Assembly (NCBI GenBank): GCA_002708845.1
Contig: PAPI01000004.1
Span: 310,001-374,000 of the forward strand
Direction of reading: 5' to 3'
DNA from: Leeuwenhoekiella sp.
Lineage (GTDB): Bacteria; Bacteroidota; Bacteroidia; Flavobacteriales; Flavobacteriaceae
Length of the DNA: 64,000 nucleotides
Notes under the pieces: model-generated
What the model was told of the DNA's origin: nothing
The model's database searches: none
What the model saw: the letters and a program-made list of their open reading frames with translations, nothing else
Part shown: positions 1 through 9,203 of the stretch, in pieces
How the letters are laid out: every line of letters begins with the position of its first letter
Position numbering within the stretch: position 1 is the stretch's first letter
Translations under genes and position numbers: made by a program

Positions 1-1349
1 TTGAACATTATGATCTGTTTATTATTGGCACCGGCAATGCTGGCAAACACGTGGCTTACGATGCCGTTGATGCAGGTATGTCTGTGGCTATTGCAGATAA
101 TAGAGAGTACGGCGGAACCTGCGCCAATCGCGGCTGTGATCCCAAAAAAGTTCTGGTAGGTATTACCGAAGTTTTAGAACGCAGCATTGATATGCAGGGT
201 AAAGGGGTTTGCGACTTACCCAGAATAGATTGGTCAGATCTAATAGCATTTAAAAAAACATTTACCGAAGCGGTACCTTTTACCACAGAGCGAAAACTGG
301 AGGATTTGGGAATTAAGCTCTACCATCAATCTCCAAAATTTTTAGACGAAAAAACACTTTCTGTAGAAGGAAAGACGGTGACTGCAGATAAAATTGTGAT
401 TGCAACCGGAAACATTCCACTAGAGCTGAAAATCCCCGGAAGGGAACACTTGCTCATTAGTGATGATTTTCTGAAGCTTGAGGCCTTACCTGAAAGTATG
501 ATTTTTGTGGGCTCAGGCTACATCGGGATGGAGTTCGCCCATATCGCCGCCCGTTGTGGGGTAGATGTAACCTTAGTAGATGTAAACGACCGCATCCTTT
601 CTAATTTTGATGAAAATCTGGCTACCTATCTCCAGGAAAATTCACGACAGTTGGGAATCAAATTTATTTTTAACGCCCGCGCCACGGCAGTCGAAAAATT
701 GCGCAAGAATTACCGGGTTACCCTAGATGTTGACGGTAAAGAAAAAGAGATTAAAGCCGAGATGGTTTTTAATACTGCGGGTCGGGTACCGGCTATTGCT
801 GATTTGGATTTAGAAAAAGGAAATGTCGCCTTCTCAAACCGCGGGGTTACCATTAATGAGTATACCCAAAGTACTACAAACCCAAATGTGTATGCCTGTG
901 GGGACGTTGCTGTCAGCGGAGAATTACCGCTTACGCCCATAGCACACCAGGAAGCGCGTATTACCGCAAAAAATATCCTTAAGGGCGAAAATTATATGAA
1001 ACTCGATGTACCGCCTACACCTTCGGTGGTATTTACGCAGCCCCAATTGGCGATGGTCGGGATGAACGAAAAGCAGGCGCGTGATGCTGGTTATGATTTT
1101 GTGGTCAAAGAGCAAAACGTACCCGACTGGTATAACTCCAAGCGCATGAATCAAAACTGCTATGCGTTTAAAACTATTGTAGACAAAGAGACCGGTTATG
1201 TATTAGGCGCACACCTCCTTAGCTGGGATGCCGCCGAAACCATCAACATGTTTGTAATGGCGATGTGCGGTAAGCTTGATGTAAACACCCTAAAGGGAAT
1301 GGTATTTACCTATCCTAGTTGGGCGAGTGATATAAAGTCTATGATTTAG
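1..1349 (+). CDS. Pyridine nucleotide-disulfide oxidoreductase (5' end outside window)
   Basis: FAD- and NAD(P)-dependent oxidoreductase of the glutathione reductase/dihydrolipoamide dehydrogenase superfamily. The reading frame is open from the window edge and already encodes the FAD-binding glycine motif (IIGTGNAGKH) at bases 21-50, so the true start lies upstream and the GTG at 51 is internal. The redox disulfide is visible as GGTCANRGC (CxxxxC), followed by a second Rossmann motif (VGSGYIGMEF) and the late FAD motif (YACGDVA). The usual C-terminal His-Glu pair is replaced by FTYPSWASDI, so this is probably not a true glutathione or lipoamide reductase; the substrate is unknown. It ends four bases inside the convergent lipoprotein gene. 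Confidence 0.9.
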   Translation, partial: EHYDLFIIGTGNAGKHVAYDAVDAGMSVAIADNREYGGTCANRGCDPKKVLVGITEVLERSIDMQGKGVCDLPRIDWSDLIAFKKTFTEAVPFTTERKLEDLGIKLYHQSPKFLDEKTLSVEGKTVTADKIVIATGNIPLELKIPGREHLLISDDFLKLEALPESMIFVGSGYIGMEFAHIAARCGVDVTLVDVNDRILSNFDENLATYLQENSRQLGIKFIFNARATAVEKLRKNYRVTLDVDGKEKEIKAEMVFNTAGRVPAIADLDLEKGNVAFSNRGVTINEYTQSTTNPNVYACGDVAVSGELPLTPIAHQEARITAKNILKGENYMKLDVPPTPSVVFTQPQLAMVGMNEKQARDAGYDFVVKEQNVPDWYNSKRMNQNCYAFKTIVDKETGYVLGAHLLSWDAAETINMFVMAMCGKLDVNTLKGMVFTYPSWASDIKSMI

Positions 1350-2785
1350 AAAACACCTATTTGCTTAAACCGTTCATATAACAGATTACCGATTAAGTAA
1401 TAGCCTATTTCGTTAAAGTGGACGCTATCACCAAGAAGCTGTGGTGGACATTTACCGGATTCGATTGCTTGTAGATCCTCAGAGGTAGGGTTAAGTTGTG
1501 CGTCTGCCAGGCCTCTGTTGACCATATATTTTCTGAGGTTAAGATAATTTGCTCCAAATTCTTTTTCCATCAATAATTCCAATGGTTTTCTATAAGACTC
1601 AGAACCTGTATGAAGACCTAATATCAGATAATTAGGACTACCGCTGAAATCAATCATCTTTTTCAACTGAGTTGCTAAATCTTGAGGAGAAGACCAACCT
1701 CCATTTTGACCTATAAAGAAAATATTTGCATAATTGTTCCGAAAATTACGCATCGAAGAAGTGAAGATTATAGATCTTTTCGGAATATTAATAGTTTTAT
1801 CAATATTTATATTTCTAGCAAGAGTATATGAACCATTGGGATCATTCCACGATTTTCCGGTCCACTTCAAAAAGTATTTATCGCCATCAATGATGCAAGA
1901 ATTAACTGAAGAACTACCTCCTTGAAGCAAAGGTCGAATAGCAGAATCGTCATATAAACTCTGAATATTTGGCTGAGAAAAGTTGCCAACTATAATTTCA
2001 TTAATCCCTTGCGGAAAATTTAAATCTTTTGACAAGTACATAGGTATTCCTCCTTGTCGTGCTGCTATTGTAAGCGAATTTTCTCCTCCAACTCCGGCAT
2101 TTATTACATTATAATCTGAACCAATTAGGTTTTGAAGGATATCTGAATATTTATTTTTGCCTCCACCTGCAGTCAAACTATCTCCCCAACATACAATAAT
2201 CTCCCTAATTTGTTTTTTAACTTCAATTGATGAGCCATCTGAAAATATAAATACAAGTTTTTCAGAGTCTAAATTATATAATGAGGTCAGAAATGTGACT
2301 GATTCACCTTGCGCGTTTTGACCACTATCCATTCCATCTATAAACCAGTTTCCATTTTGACCAATTTCCATTTTTGGAATATATCCATTTCTACCTCTTG
2401 ATGGCCTCTCAGTATCAACGCCGTCGATATACCAATTTCCATTCTCTCCTATCTCAATTTTGGGAACAGATCCATTTTCACCCTGCGAAGGTTTTCCTGT
2501 ATCTAATCCGTCAACATGCCAATTTCCATTCTCTCCTATAGTAATTATTGGAACATAGCCGTTAGTTATAGTGATACTAGTGTCGTCGGAAAATGAAATA
2601 ATGTAATCTTCAGAATTATTTGTTATGTCAGTAATATAGATATTACTTTGAAGCTTCTTTATCAATTGAGAATTGAGTGCGACCTGCTCTTTGAGATTTT
2701 TAATTTCTTCTTTCCAACTCGTATCATCGCAAGATTGAAAAAATAAAAAAATAAAAATTACAGCAATATGCTTATACTTGCTCAT
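1346..2785 (-). CDS. SGNH/GDSL hydrolase lipoprotein with tandem repeats
   Basis: Predicted surface or periplasmic lipoprotein esterase. A signal peptide ends in a lipobox (FFQSC, Cys19). A short coiled-coil stretch (about residues 25-50) precedes three 28-residue repeats (about 77-162), each carrying IGxNGNWxxDGxD, of the type seen at the N-terminus of Bacteroidota surface glycan-active proteins (DUF4988-like). The hydrolase domain starts near 195 with block I GDSLTAGGG (catalytic Ser about 203) and ends with block V DSVHFNEIG (Asp453, His456). An acetyl-xylan or glycan esterase role is an inference from the fold. Its stop codon overlaps the convergent oxidoreductase gene by four bases. Its AT-rich composition differs from the neighbouring genes. 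Confidence 0.85.
   Translation of the reverse strand: MSKYKHIAVIFIFLFFQSCDDTSWKEEIKNLKEQVALNSQLIKKLQSNIYITDITNNSEDYIISFSDDTSITITNGYVPIITIGENGNWHVDGLDTGKPSQGENGSVPKIEIGENGNWYIDGVDTERPSRGRNGYIPKMEIGQNGNWFIDGMDSGQNAQGESVTFLTSLYNLDSEKLVFIFSDGSSIEVKKQIREIIVCWGDSLTAGGGKNKYSDILQNLIGSDYNVINAGVGGENSLTIAARQGGIPMYLSKDLNFPQGINEIIVGNFSQPNIQSLYDDSAIRPLLQGGSSSVNSCIIDGDKYFLKWTGKSWNDPNGSYTLARNINIDKTINIPKRSIIFTSSMRNFRNNYANIFFIGQNGGWSSPQDLATQLKKMIDFSGSPNYLILGLHTGSESYRKPLELLMEKEFGANYLNLRKYMVNRGLADAQLNPTSEDLQAIESGKCPPQLLGDSVHFNEIGYYLIGNLLYERFKQIGVF
2300..2557 (-). repeat. Three tandem ~84-bp coding repeats
   Basis: In-frame repeats inside the SGNH lipoprotein gene. Each unit encodes a 28-residue block with IGxNGNWxxDGxD followed by a Gly/Asn/Ser-rich linker. 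The units are similar at the DNA level, so copy number could change by slippage or recombination without breaking the frame. Confidence 0.8.
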
Positions 2786-2867
2786 GTTGGAATATTCTTT
2801 TGGGGGTTAGAAACATTATCAAGACTAAAACAAATATGAATTAAATTTTTACGATTTTCCGTAAAAA

Positions 2868-3671
2868 TTAATTTTTAACATTTAATCGTTTCTTCAGCTT
2901 ATTGAAAGGATTGGTTTCCCGATTGCGATAACCGTGTAAACCGGCGGCCACACTCAAAACTACGGATCCTGCAAGCGCATAATAGGCAATTGCAGCAATT
3001 TCACCATTATGCCTGATAAAAATGGCAAAAAGCGCCCAGGCACCTACCAGTGCAAATTCGCGCATATTGCGCAGGTTGATCATCAAATTGTTGAGGTAGA
3101 CCGCGATGGTAATCATCACCATTGTAATCACGATCTGGGTAAGTTGTGAAAATTCGACCCAAAAACTGACTAAAAAAGCTGAAATATTAGCGATGGTTGC
3201 CACAGCGATCCAGCCACTATAAAAACAAATAGGCCACCAGACAAAAGTGATGATTTCAATTGGCGCATCCCAACGTTCCATATTGGTTTTGATGACAATT
3301 TTTAATAGCGAAACCAGTATACCCAGCATAATCAGGACAGAAAGCCAAATATAATCGTAGGTAAATGCGACAACCCAGGCGGCATTAAGCACATTTGCGA
3401 TTGCAAACCAATATCCAGTTTGCTCGATATGCGGAGTCTCTTTTTTGCTAAAAAATGCCCGTCTGATGCCAAAAAGCGCGTAGCCCACAAGACCCAGAAA
3501 GATGAGTCCCCAAATCGAAAAAGCATAACCTGCAGGCGTAAAGAGATTGTCGTAGCGGGCACTCATTTCACCAATTGTAGTGTCATTCCAGCGTTGCGCT
3601 TGGGAAAGTCCGTTGACGGCTAAAACCAGAATAACAGAAAGCAAATTGAGTATTGCGAGTTTCTTTTTCAT
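2868..3671 (-). CDS. TspO/MBR-related tryptophan-rich membrane protein
   Basis: Integral inner-membrane protein of 267 residues with about seven hydrophobic segments. The signature near residues 44-62 (FTPAGYAFSIWGLIFLGL) and the many Trp residues are typical of the long TspO-related proteins of Bacteroidota, usually annotated as tryptophan-rich sensory protein. The classical five-helix TspO binds porphyrins or cholesterol; what this longer form binds is not known. It ends in a basic tail. It lies on the same strand as pdeM with a 44-base gap and could be co-transcribed with it. The ATG is preceded by an A/T-rich leader with no obvious Shine-Dalgarno, which is normal for this phylum. Confidence 0.75.
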   Translation of the reverse strand: MKKKLAILNLLSVILVLAVNGLSQAQRWNDTTIGEMSARYDNLFTPAGYAFSIWGLIFLGLVGYALFGIRRAFFSKKETPHIEQTGYWFAIANVLNAAWVVAFTYDYIWLSVLIMLGILVSLLKIVIKTNMERWDAPIEIITFVWWPICFYSGWIAVATIANISAFLVSFWVEFSQLTQIVITMVMITIAVYLNNLMINLRNMREFALVGAWALFAIFIRHNGEIAAIAYYALAGSVVLSVAAGLHGYRNRETNPFNKLKKRLNVKN

Positions 3672-3715
3672 AATGCGTTTTTTAAAGTCCTCCCTTAGGG
3701 GGATTCAGAAGGGGT

Positions 3716-4351
3716 TCAACAGACCTGTATCACCTCATTTTTAGTCACGGCAAAAACCTGATCGCCCGATTTAGGTTCCAGATAATAGTTGCCCGTAAAG
3801 GTACCAAAAGCGGGTAATATCAACTGATTTTCAGTCTTAAAGAAACACGAAAGTTTCAATACCTGACGCCCCAGTCCGCCCAAGCGTATTCCGGGATGAA
3901 TGTGCCCGCAAAAGTTGAATACCCCTTCGCGCTCCTCAGGATGGTGGGTGAGCAAAAAACCTTCGGTTATGATTTCCGAATAAATGGCAATGCCTAGCTT
4001 CTCATATTTCAACGGATTGATAATGTCGTGATTTCCGGCTACTAAAATGATTTTTTCCGGGCGGGAGTTGACCCAATCTTCAAAAAGTTTCCATTCAGTA
4101 TTAAGACTGCTGTGGAATAAATCACCCAAAAAGCAAATGCTGTTTGCTTCAAAAGAATCTGTAATATGGGTAAGTTGTTTAAAATTTTCGGCGACAGCCT
4201 TAAAGGGAACCGCGCTGCCGTGTTTTCTAAAGTGCGATACTTTTCCTAAATGTACATCGGCAATAAGTAAGGTCGATTTTTCGACCCAAAAAATCCCACC
4301 CGAAGGATGTAAAATGAACGAGTTGTCGCAGATGGATAGGGTCTGATTCAT
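3716..4351 (-). CDS. pdeM: Ligase-associated DNA damage response metallophosphoesterase
   Basis: Calcineurin-fold phosphoesterase/endonuclease of the ligase-associated DNA repair set. Metal-ligand motifs occur in order: DVHLGK, GDLFHS, GNHD and GHIHPG. The spacing and total length (about 211 residues) match PdeM. The start at 4351 gives an N-terminus (MNQTLSICDNSFILHPSGG) that fits the family; an in-frame ATG at 4372 adds seven residues and cannot be excluded. The helicase, ligase and exonuclease partners lie upstream on the same strand, but a VOC gene and a strong hairpin terminator (4399-4436) separate pdeM from them, so it may have its own promoter or depend on readthrough. Confidence 0.88.
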   Translation of the reverse strand: MNQTLSICDNSFILHPSGGIFWVEKSTLLIADVHLGKVSHFRKHGSAVPFKAVAENFKQLTHITDSFEANSICFLGDLFHSSLNTEWKLFEDWVNSRPEKIILVAGNHDIINPLKYEKLGIAIYSEIITEGFLLTHHPEEREGVFNFCGHIHPGIRLGGLGRQVLKLSCFFKTENQLILPAFGTFTGNYYLEPKSGDQVFAVTKNEVIQVC

Positions 4352-4398
4352 AGCCCTGCAAATTTCAGTCATTTCGACGGGTTCCTCAACCCTACAAC

Positions 4399-4436
4399 AA
4401 AAAAATACCGAAGCATTTGCTTCGGTATTTTTTATT
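4399..4436. terminator. Strong bidirectional rho-independent terminator
   Basis: An 11-bp perfect stem (AATACCGAAGC/GCTTCGGTATT) with a 4-nt loop, flanked by an A-tract and a T-tract, so it can work on either strand. On the minus strand it ends the VOC transcript before pdeM. Confidence 0.9.
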
Positions 4437-4461
4437 CTTTTTCAATAGCAATTCGTGTTTA

Positions 4462-4869
4462 CTAGTTCAGGTCAGCATTCAGCATCCAGTTTACACCGTA
4501 CTTATCACGTACACGAGCATAAAATGCATTCCAGCTGGTTTCTTGTGGGTCTGCCAGACTTTGACCTTCGGCAGATAGTTTGTTAAATAAATCGGTAACT
4601 TCTTCTTTACTATCCAGATCCACTCCCAGTTGCACGGTATTTCCCTGCTGCACCGGTGTATCAGGTGAGGCATCATAGGCCATCAAATGAATTCCCTTTC
4701 CTTTTAATTCTGCATGCTGCAATTTATTGCGATAGCTTCCGGGAATGTCGATGTCTTTCCCTTCGTAAGTTTCCTTATTAATGATATCACCACCAAAGCA
4801 ATTTTGATAGAAATCAAGTGCTTGTTGGCATTCTCCTCTAAATGTTAAATATGGTTTTACAGTTGTCAT
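4462..4869 (-). CDS. VOC family protein (PhnB/glyoxalase-like)
   Basis: A 135-residue vicinal-oxygen-chelate fold protein of the PhnB-like group: it begins MTTVKPYLTFRGECQQAL, has the conserved AxDFYQNCFGG region and ends with the GVNWMLN strand typical of these proteins. The reaction is unknown; many members are annotated only as VOC. I chose the ATG at 4869 because all family similarity begins there; an upstream in-frame ATG at 4914 would add 15 unrelated residues. It sits between the Lhr helicase gene and pdeM, inside an otherwise conserved repair gene set, and is followed by its own terminator, so it looks like an inserted, independent gene. Confidence 0.85.
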   Translation of the reverse strand: MTTVKPYLTFRGECQQALDFYQNCFGGDIINKETYEGKDIDIPGSYRNKLQHAELKGKGIHLMAYDASPDTPVQQGNTVQLGVDLDSKEEVTDLFNKLSAEGQSLADPQETSWNAFYARVRDKYGVNWMLNADLN

Positions 4870-4978
4870 AACTTTTAATTTTTTAGTTAAACTAAAGATA
4901 CGATCTGAGGCCACTATTTATGGGCTGTTGGATGTTATATTGTTCTTAAGTAAAGGCTAAAATCTGTTAATTTAAGGG

Positions 4979-7447
4979 CTAAATTTTATCCAGATAGCGT
5001 AGCATATTTTTGATGCGATCTTCCAGCTTTTCACTGCTTAATTTTTCCCGAAGTCGATCGGTAATAATAGGGAAGGAGAAGGGCGTAGCTTTCTCGCAGT
5101 TTTTGACAATAATTTCTTGTTTTTCGATGCGTTCCAGAGCGATACGCAAACGCCCTTCTTCGAGTTGGTGTTCAAAAGTCTCTCGGTAAGCTTGCTGAAA
5201 AAGTAAGTTTTCGGGCTCGTAATCCCGAAAAACTTCAAATAGCAATTGCGAGTTACTTTGTAGGTGTTTGTTTTTGACGATTTTTCCGGGGAAACCGGTA
5301 AAAACCATTCCGCTGATTACAGCAATATCCCGGAATTTCCGGCGAGCCATTTCAGTACTGTTGAGACTTCGTTGCAGGTCTTCAAACAAGTACGCCGAAG
5401 TAAATAAGTCGTTATCCAGGACCTGCTGCATATCGATTTTTTGGTCGGAAAGAATTTCGAATCCGTAATCATTAAAAGCAATGCTGAAGGTTATGGGCGA
5501 AAGCAAACTAATGCGGTAGGCGAGCAAACTGCCCAGCGCTTCGTGAACAAAACGTCCTTCAAAGGGGTAAAAAATATGATGATAGCCTTCCCGACTTTTA
5601 AAGGTTTCGATCAAAAACTGATCATTATTGGGGACGATCGATTCCAGGCGCTGCCGGTCGAAAATATCTTTCAGAGCCTGAAGCTCGCGGGTCTGTTGAT
5701 CCAAAGGCAAGTTCGCCGAATATAATTCTTCACGCAGCAATTCACTCATTTGTGCCGAAAGCGTCAGTCTACCACCCATCCAACTCACAACGCGAGCCTG
5801 CTTTTTGGTCTTTGCTTTTTTGACTAAAACCTGCATGCCTTTGATGCGGTAGAGCTCCAGATTTTTTCCGGCAAAAGTAAACACATCACCGGGCGAAAGC
5901 TTGGAGATAAACCATTCTTCAACCGTACCAATGTAACCGCCTTTCAAATATTTAACCTGAAGCGCCGCATCGCCAACAATGGTCCCGATTTGAAGTCGGT
6001 GTCGCATCGCGACGGCTTTGCTATGCACTTTGAATTTACCGTCTTCTTCAATCTCTATTTTTTTATACTCGTCATATGCTTGCAGCGACTGACTGCCTTT
6101 GGTGATAAAATTGAGAATCCATCGCCATTGGTCTTCGGTCATTGCCTGAAAACAAAAAGTTTGCTTCACCTCTTTCCAGATTTCGGCAGGATAAAAACCG
6201 TCTGCTACGGCCAGCGTTGTCAAGTACTGAATCAACACATCAAAACTCAGTAAATAGGGAATTCGATCTTCAACCACCTGATTGATCGCAGCTTTGCCCA
6301 ACGCTGAAGCTTCAATGAGTTCGATGGCGTGGGTAGGTAAAAAGTAAATCACACTTTCTTTACCGGGCTGGTGACCGCTACGCCCGGCTCTTTGCAGAAA
6401 GCGGGCAACACCTTTGGGGCCACCAATTTGAATGATGCTTTCCACCGGAGCAAAATCAACCCCAAGATCAAGACTTGAGGTGCAAATCACCGCTTTCAGG
6501 CTTTCATTTCTGATGGCTTGCTCCACCCAAAGGCGGGTTTCTTTATTGATGCTGCCGTGGTGCATCGCCATCTCACCGGCAAACTCGGGATGCTTGTACA
6601 TCATCTTTTGAAACCAGAGTTCGCATTGTGCGCGGGTATTGGTAAACAGCAGGGTAGTTTTGCTGTTATTGATTATTGGCACGACTTCTTCCAGTAAATG
6701 CAATCCCATATGACCCCGCCACGGGAATTTCTCCATCGTTTCGGGGATGATGCTTTCTACCTTATACGTTTTCCCAAGATTGGCCTTGACTAAAATCGAA
6801 TTTTGAAAAGCTTGAGAATCGGGTCCCAGCAATACTTCCCGCGCCTGATCCAGATTTCCAATAGTCGCCGAAATTCCCCAGATACGTAATTTTGGGGCGA
6901 TGGCTTTAAGCCTTGAAAGTCCGAGTTCGGTTTGCACACCGCGTTTGCTGCCCAGCAATTCGTGCCATTCGTCAATAACAATAGCAGTACAGTCTTTAAA
7001 AACCTTCTCATAGCCTTTTGCGGTTAACAGCAACTGCAAACTCTCGGGCGTGGTGATGAGCAGATCGGGCATTTTACGTTTTTGCTTAGCGCGTTCCGCC
7101 TGAGGCGTGTCTCCTGTGCGTATGCCAACCGTTAGTTGGGTTTCCAAACCATCTGCAAAGCGCTGTGCTGCCTGCGCAATTTCTACCGAAAGTGCGCGTA
7201 AAGGCGTAATCCAGATTGCTTTAAGTCCGGCTTTATGCTTCGTTTTATAATCTGGATTATTTTTGATGTAATCAAGTACGAATGCCACCCAAAGCGCATA
7301 GGTTTTCCCGCTCCCTGTAGGTGCATTAAGCAACCCGTTTTTACCATCCAAAAATGCCTCCCAGGTCTCTTCCTGAAACGTAAAAGGTTTCCATCCTTGA
7401 TCTTTAAACCAGGATTTTGCTAGGGTATGGAGTTGTTTTTTTGTCAT
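4979..7447 (-). CDS. Ligase-associated DNA damage response DExH helicase (Lhr-like)
   Basis: An 822-residue superfamily 2 helicase of the ligase-associated Lhr type. It shows Walker A APTGSGKT (about residues 42-49), the DEWH box (159-162), ISAT motif III, and motif VI QRAGRSGH, followed by the winged-helix and DUF4175-like C-terminal region typical of Lhr. It is a predicted 3'-5' DNA translocase that works with the neighbouring ATP-dependent ligase, exonuclease and PdeM in a repair pathway whose chemistry is only partly known. It lies 92 bases downstream of the ligase gene. Length agrees with the family (about 810-830). Confidence 0.93.
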   Translation of the reverse strand: MTKKQLHTLAKSWFKDQGWKPFTFQEETWEAFLDGKNGLLNAPTGSGKTYALWVAFVLDYIKNNPDYKTKHKAGLKAIWITPLRALSVEIAQAAQRFADGLETQLTVGIRTGDTPQAERAKQKRKMPDLLITTPESLQLLLTAKGYEKVFKDCTAIVIDEWHELLGSKRGVQTELGLSRLKAIAPKLRIWGISATIGNLDQAREVLLGPDSQAFQNSILVKANLGKTYKVESIIPETMEKFPWRGHMGLHLLEEVVPIINNSKTTLLFTNTRAQCELWFQKMMYKHPEFAGEMAMHHGSINKETRLWVEQAIRNESLKAVICTSSLDLGVDFAPVESIIQIGGPKGVARFLQRAGRSGHQPGKESVIYFLPTHAIELIEASALGKAAINQVVEDRIPYLLSFDVLIQYLTTLAVADGFYPAEIWKEVKQTFCFQAMTEDQWRWILNFITKGSQSLQAYDEYKKIEIEEDGKFKVHSKAVAMRHRLQIGTIVGDAALQVKYLKGGYIGTVEEWFISKLSPGDVFTFAGKNLELYRIKGMQVLVKKAKTKKQARVVSWMGGRLTLSAQMSELLREELYSANLPLDQQTRELQALKDIFDRQRLESIVPNNDQFLIETFKSREGYHHIFYPFEGRFVHEALGSLLAYRISLLSPITFSIAFNDYGFEILSDQKIDMQQVLDNDLFTSAYLFEDLQRSLNSTEMARRKFRDIAVISGMVFTGFPGKIVKNKHLQSNSQLLFEVFRDYEPENLLFQQAYRETFEHQLEEGRLRIALERIEKQEIIVKNCEKATPFSFPIITDRLREKLSSEKLEDRIKNMLRYLDKI

Positions 7448-7539
7448 GGTTTGCGAGCAAGGCGAAGCAATCTTTTGAATTCAGTTCAATTTACAAATAG
7501 TACTATTGTTTTAATTTTCCTTCTTTTAATGAGATTCCT

Positions 7540-9150
7540 TCAGCCGGCTTTGCCAGGCTTCGGAATCAATTGCTTCAAATCCTCAAGAGTATTCGCTTCC
7601 TCAATCTTTTTATCTTTTCGCCAGCGTAGCATTCTTGGGAAACGAGTGGCGACTCCGCTCTTGTGGCGTTTAGAAAGGGCGATGCCTTCAAAAGCAATTT
7701 CAAAAACATGATGCGGAGTGACGCTACGTACAGGACCAAAACGCTCTAGGGTGTTCTTTTTGATCCAGGCATCCAGACTGCGAAATTCTTTATCAGTCAA
7801 TCCCGAGTAGGCTTTGGCAAAGGTGACGAGTTCTTCCTTTTCTTTATCCCAAAGTCCGAAAGTATAATCGGTAAAAAGATTGCTGCGGCGGCCGTGACCC
7901 CGCATCGCATAGGTGAGTACTGCGTCTATGGTAAACGGATCTACTTTCCACTTCCACCAGTCGCCTTTTTTTCGACCTACGAGATAAGGCGAATCCTTGC
8001 GTTTAAGCATCAATCCTTCAGACATGACTTCGCGGCTGCGTTCGCGCTCTTTAGCCGCTTCCTCCCAGTTTGAAAATTCAATAGTTTCTGAGAGGTGCAA
8101 CGGCAATTCTTCAGATTGAACTTTAGTGTACAGAGTTTCTAAAATTTTCCGCCGTTCGGCGAAAGCCAGATCGCGAATGTCTTTGCCTTCCCATTCTAAA
8201 ATATCGTAGGCTTTGAGGATTACGGGCGTTTTTTTGAGTTGGGCTTTGGTGATGTTTTTTCTGCCAATACGGGTTTGTAAATCATTAAACGTACCGATGG
8301 CTCCATTCTTAAACGGAAGGATTTCCCCGTCTAAAACGGTGCCGTCAGGTAAGGCTTCTACAAACGCCTCAAATTCCGGATATTTATCGGTTACCAGTTC
8401 TTCACCACGACTCCAGACAAAGAGTTCGTCTTCCCGAATAATCACCTGCGAACGGATGCCATCCCATTTATGCTCGGCAAACCACTCGTTGACATGACCC
8501 AGATCTTCGGGTGAGTCTTCAATAGCATAGGCGAGATAAAATGGATAGGGTTTGCTGAGGTAGTCTGCAGCGTTTTCTTCTAAAATTAATTCCTGAAACG
8601 TAATGGTTTTAGGATCCCAGTTTCCCATCAATTTATAGGCCAGTACGTCAATATCAATATCGGTTGCTTTGGCCAGGGCCCGGGTCATCAATTTCTGACT
8701 CACGCCAATGCGGAAACTTCCCGTGATGAGTTTGCTAAACACAAAGCGCTCGTAATAATTGAGTGCGGTCCAGTTTTCGTGTAAATAGGCGCGTTTTTCC
8801 TCATCCGATTTTTTCTTGAGCGCAATAATTTCTTCCAAAAACTGCGTCAGACTTTTCTCGGAAGATTCTTCTGAAGCCGGAATGATCAACGCAATTGTCT
8901 CTGCCAGATCGCCCACAATATGATAACTTTCTTCAAACAACCACAACGGAATCTGAGCGAGTTCAGTCGCCCATGTGCGCAGCAAGGTGGTGTTGACAGG
9001 TCTTGGCGGTCGGCGGTGCGAGAGAATAGCGATCGTCCAGACCTTGTCTTTGGGTGGCGCTTCGCGAAAATACTGCGTAAGCGCATCAACCTTTACATTG
9101 GTCTTGTTGGTGCTGTCTATTTTCCGGATTAGTTCTGCAAATGCTTTCAT
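7540..9150 (-). CDS. ATP-dependent DNA ligase, repair-associated
   Basis: A DNA ligase of 536 residues. The adenylation motif is HKWDGIRS (Lys about 228 from this start), followed by the nucleotidyltransferase motifs DGEIL, the SEGLMLK motif and WWKWK, and an OB-fold C-terminus. The N-terminal DNA-binding domain is present. The start at 9150 (MKAFAELI) matches the family; an ATG at 9174 would add eight residues not seen in relatives. It lies between the exonuclease and the helicase genes on the same strand. These ligases seal nicks in repair and are distinct from the essential NAD-dependent LigA. Confidence 0.93.
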   Translation of the reverse strand: MKAFAELIRKIDSTNKTNVKVDALTQYFREAPPKDKVWTIAILSHRRPPRPVNTTLLRTWATELAQIPLWLFEESYHIVGDLAETIALIIPASEESSEKSLTQFLEEIIALKKKSDEEKRAYLHENWTALNYYERFVFSKLITGSFRIGVSQKLMTRALAKATDIDIDVLAYKLMGNWDPKTITFQELILEENAADYLSKPYPFYLAYAIEDSPEDLGHVNEWFAEHKWDGIRSQVIIREDELFVWSRGEELVTDKYPEFEAFVEALPDGTVLDGEILPFKNGAIGTFNDLQTRIGRKNITKAQLKKTPVILKAYDILEWEGKDIRDLAFAERRKILETLYTKVQSEELPLHLSETIEFSNWEEAAKERERSREVMSEGLMLKRKDSPYLVGRKKGDWWKWKVDPFTIDAVLTYAMRGHGRRSNLFTDYTFGLWDKEKEELVTFAKAYSGLTDKEFRSLDAWIKKNTLERFGPVRSVTPHHVFEIAFEGIALSKRHKSGVATRFPRMLRWRKDKKIEEANTLEDLKQLIPKPGKAG

Positions 9151-9203
9151 GTCCCCTCGCTGTCCTTCGGGCATCTCTCACAGAAAGAGAGAATCCCTGT
9201 TTT

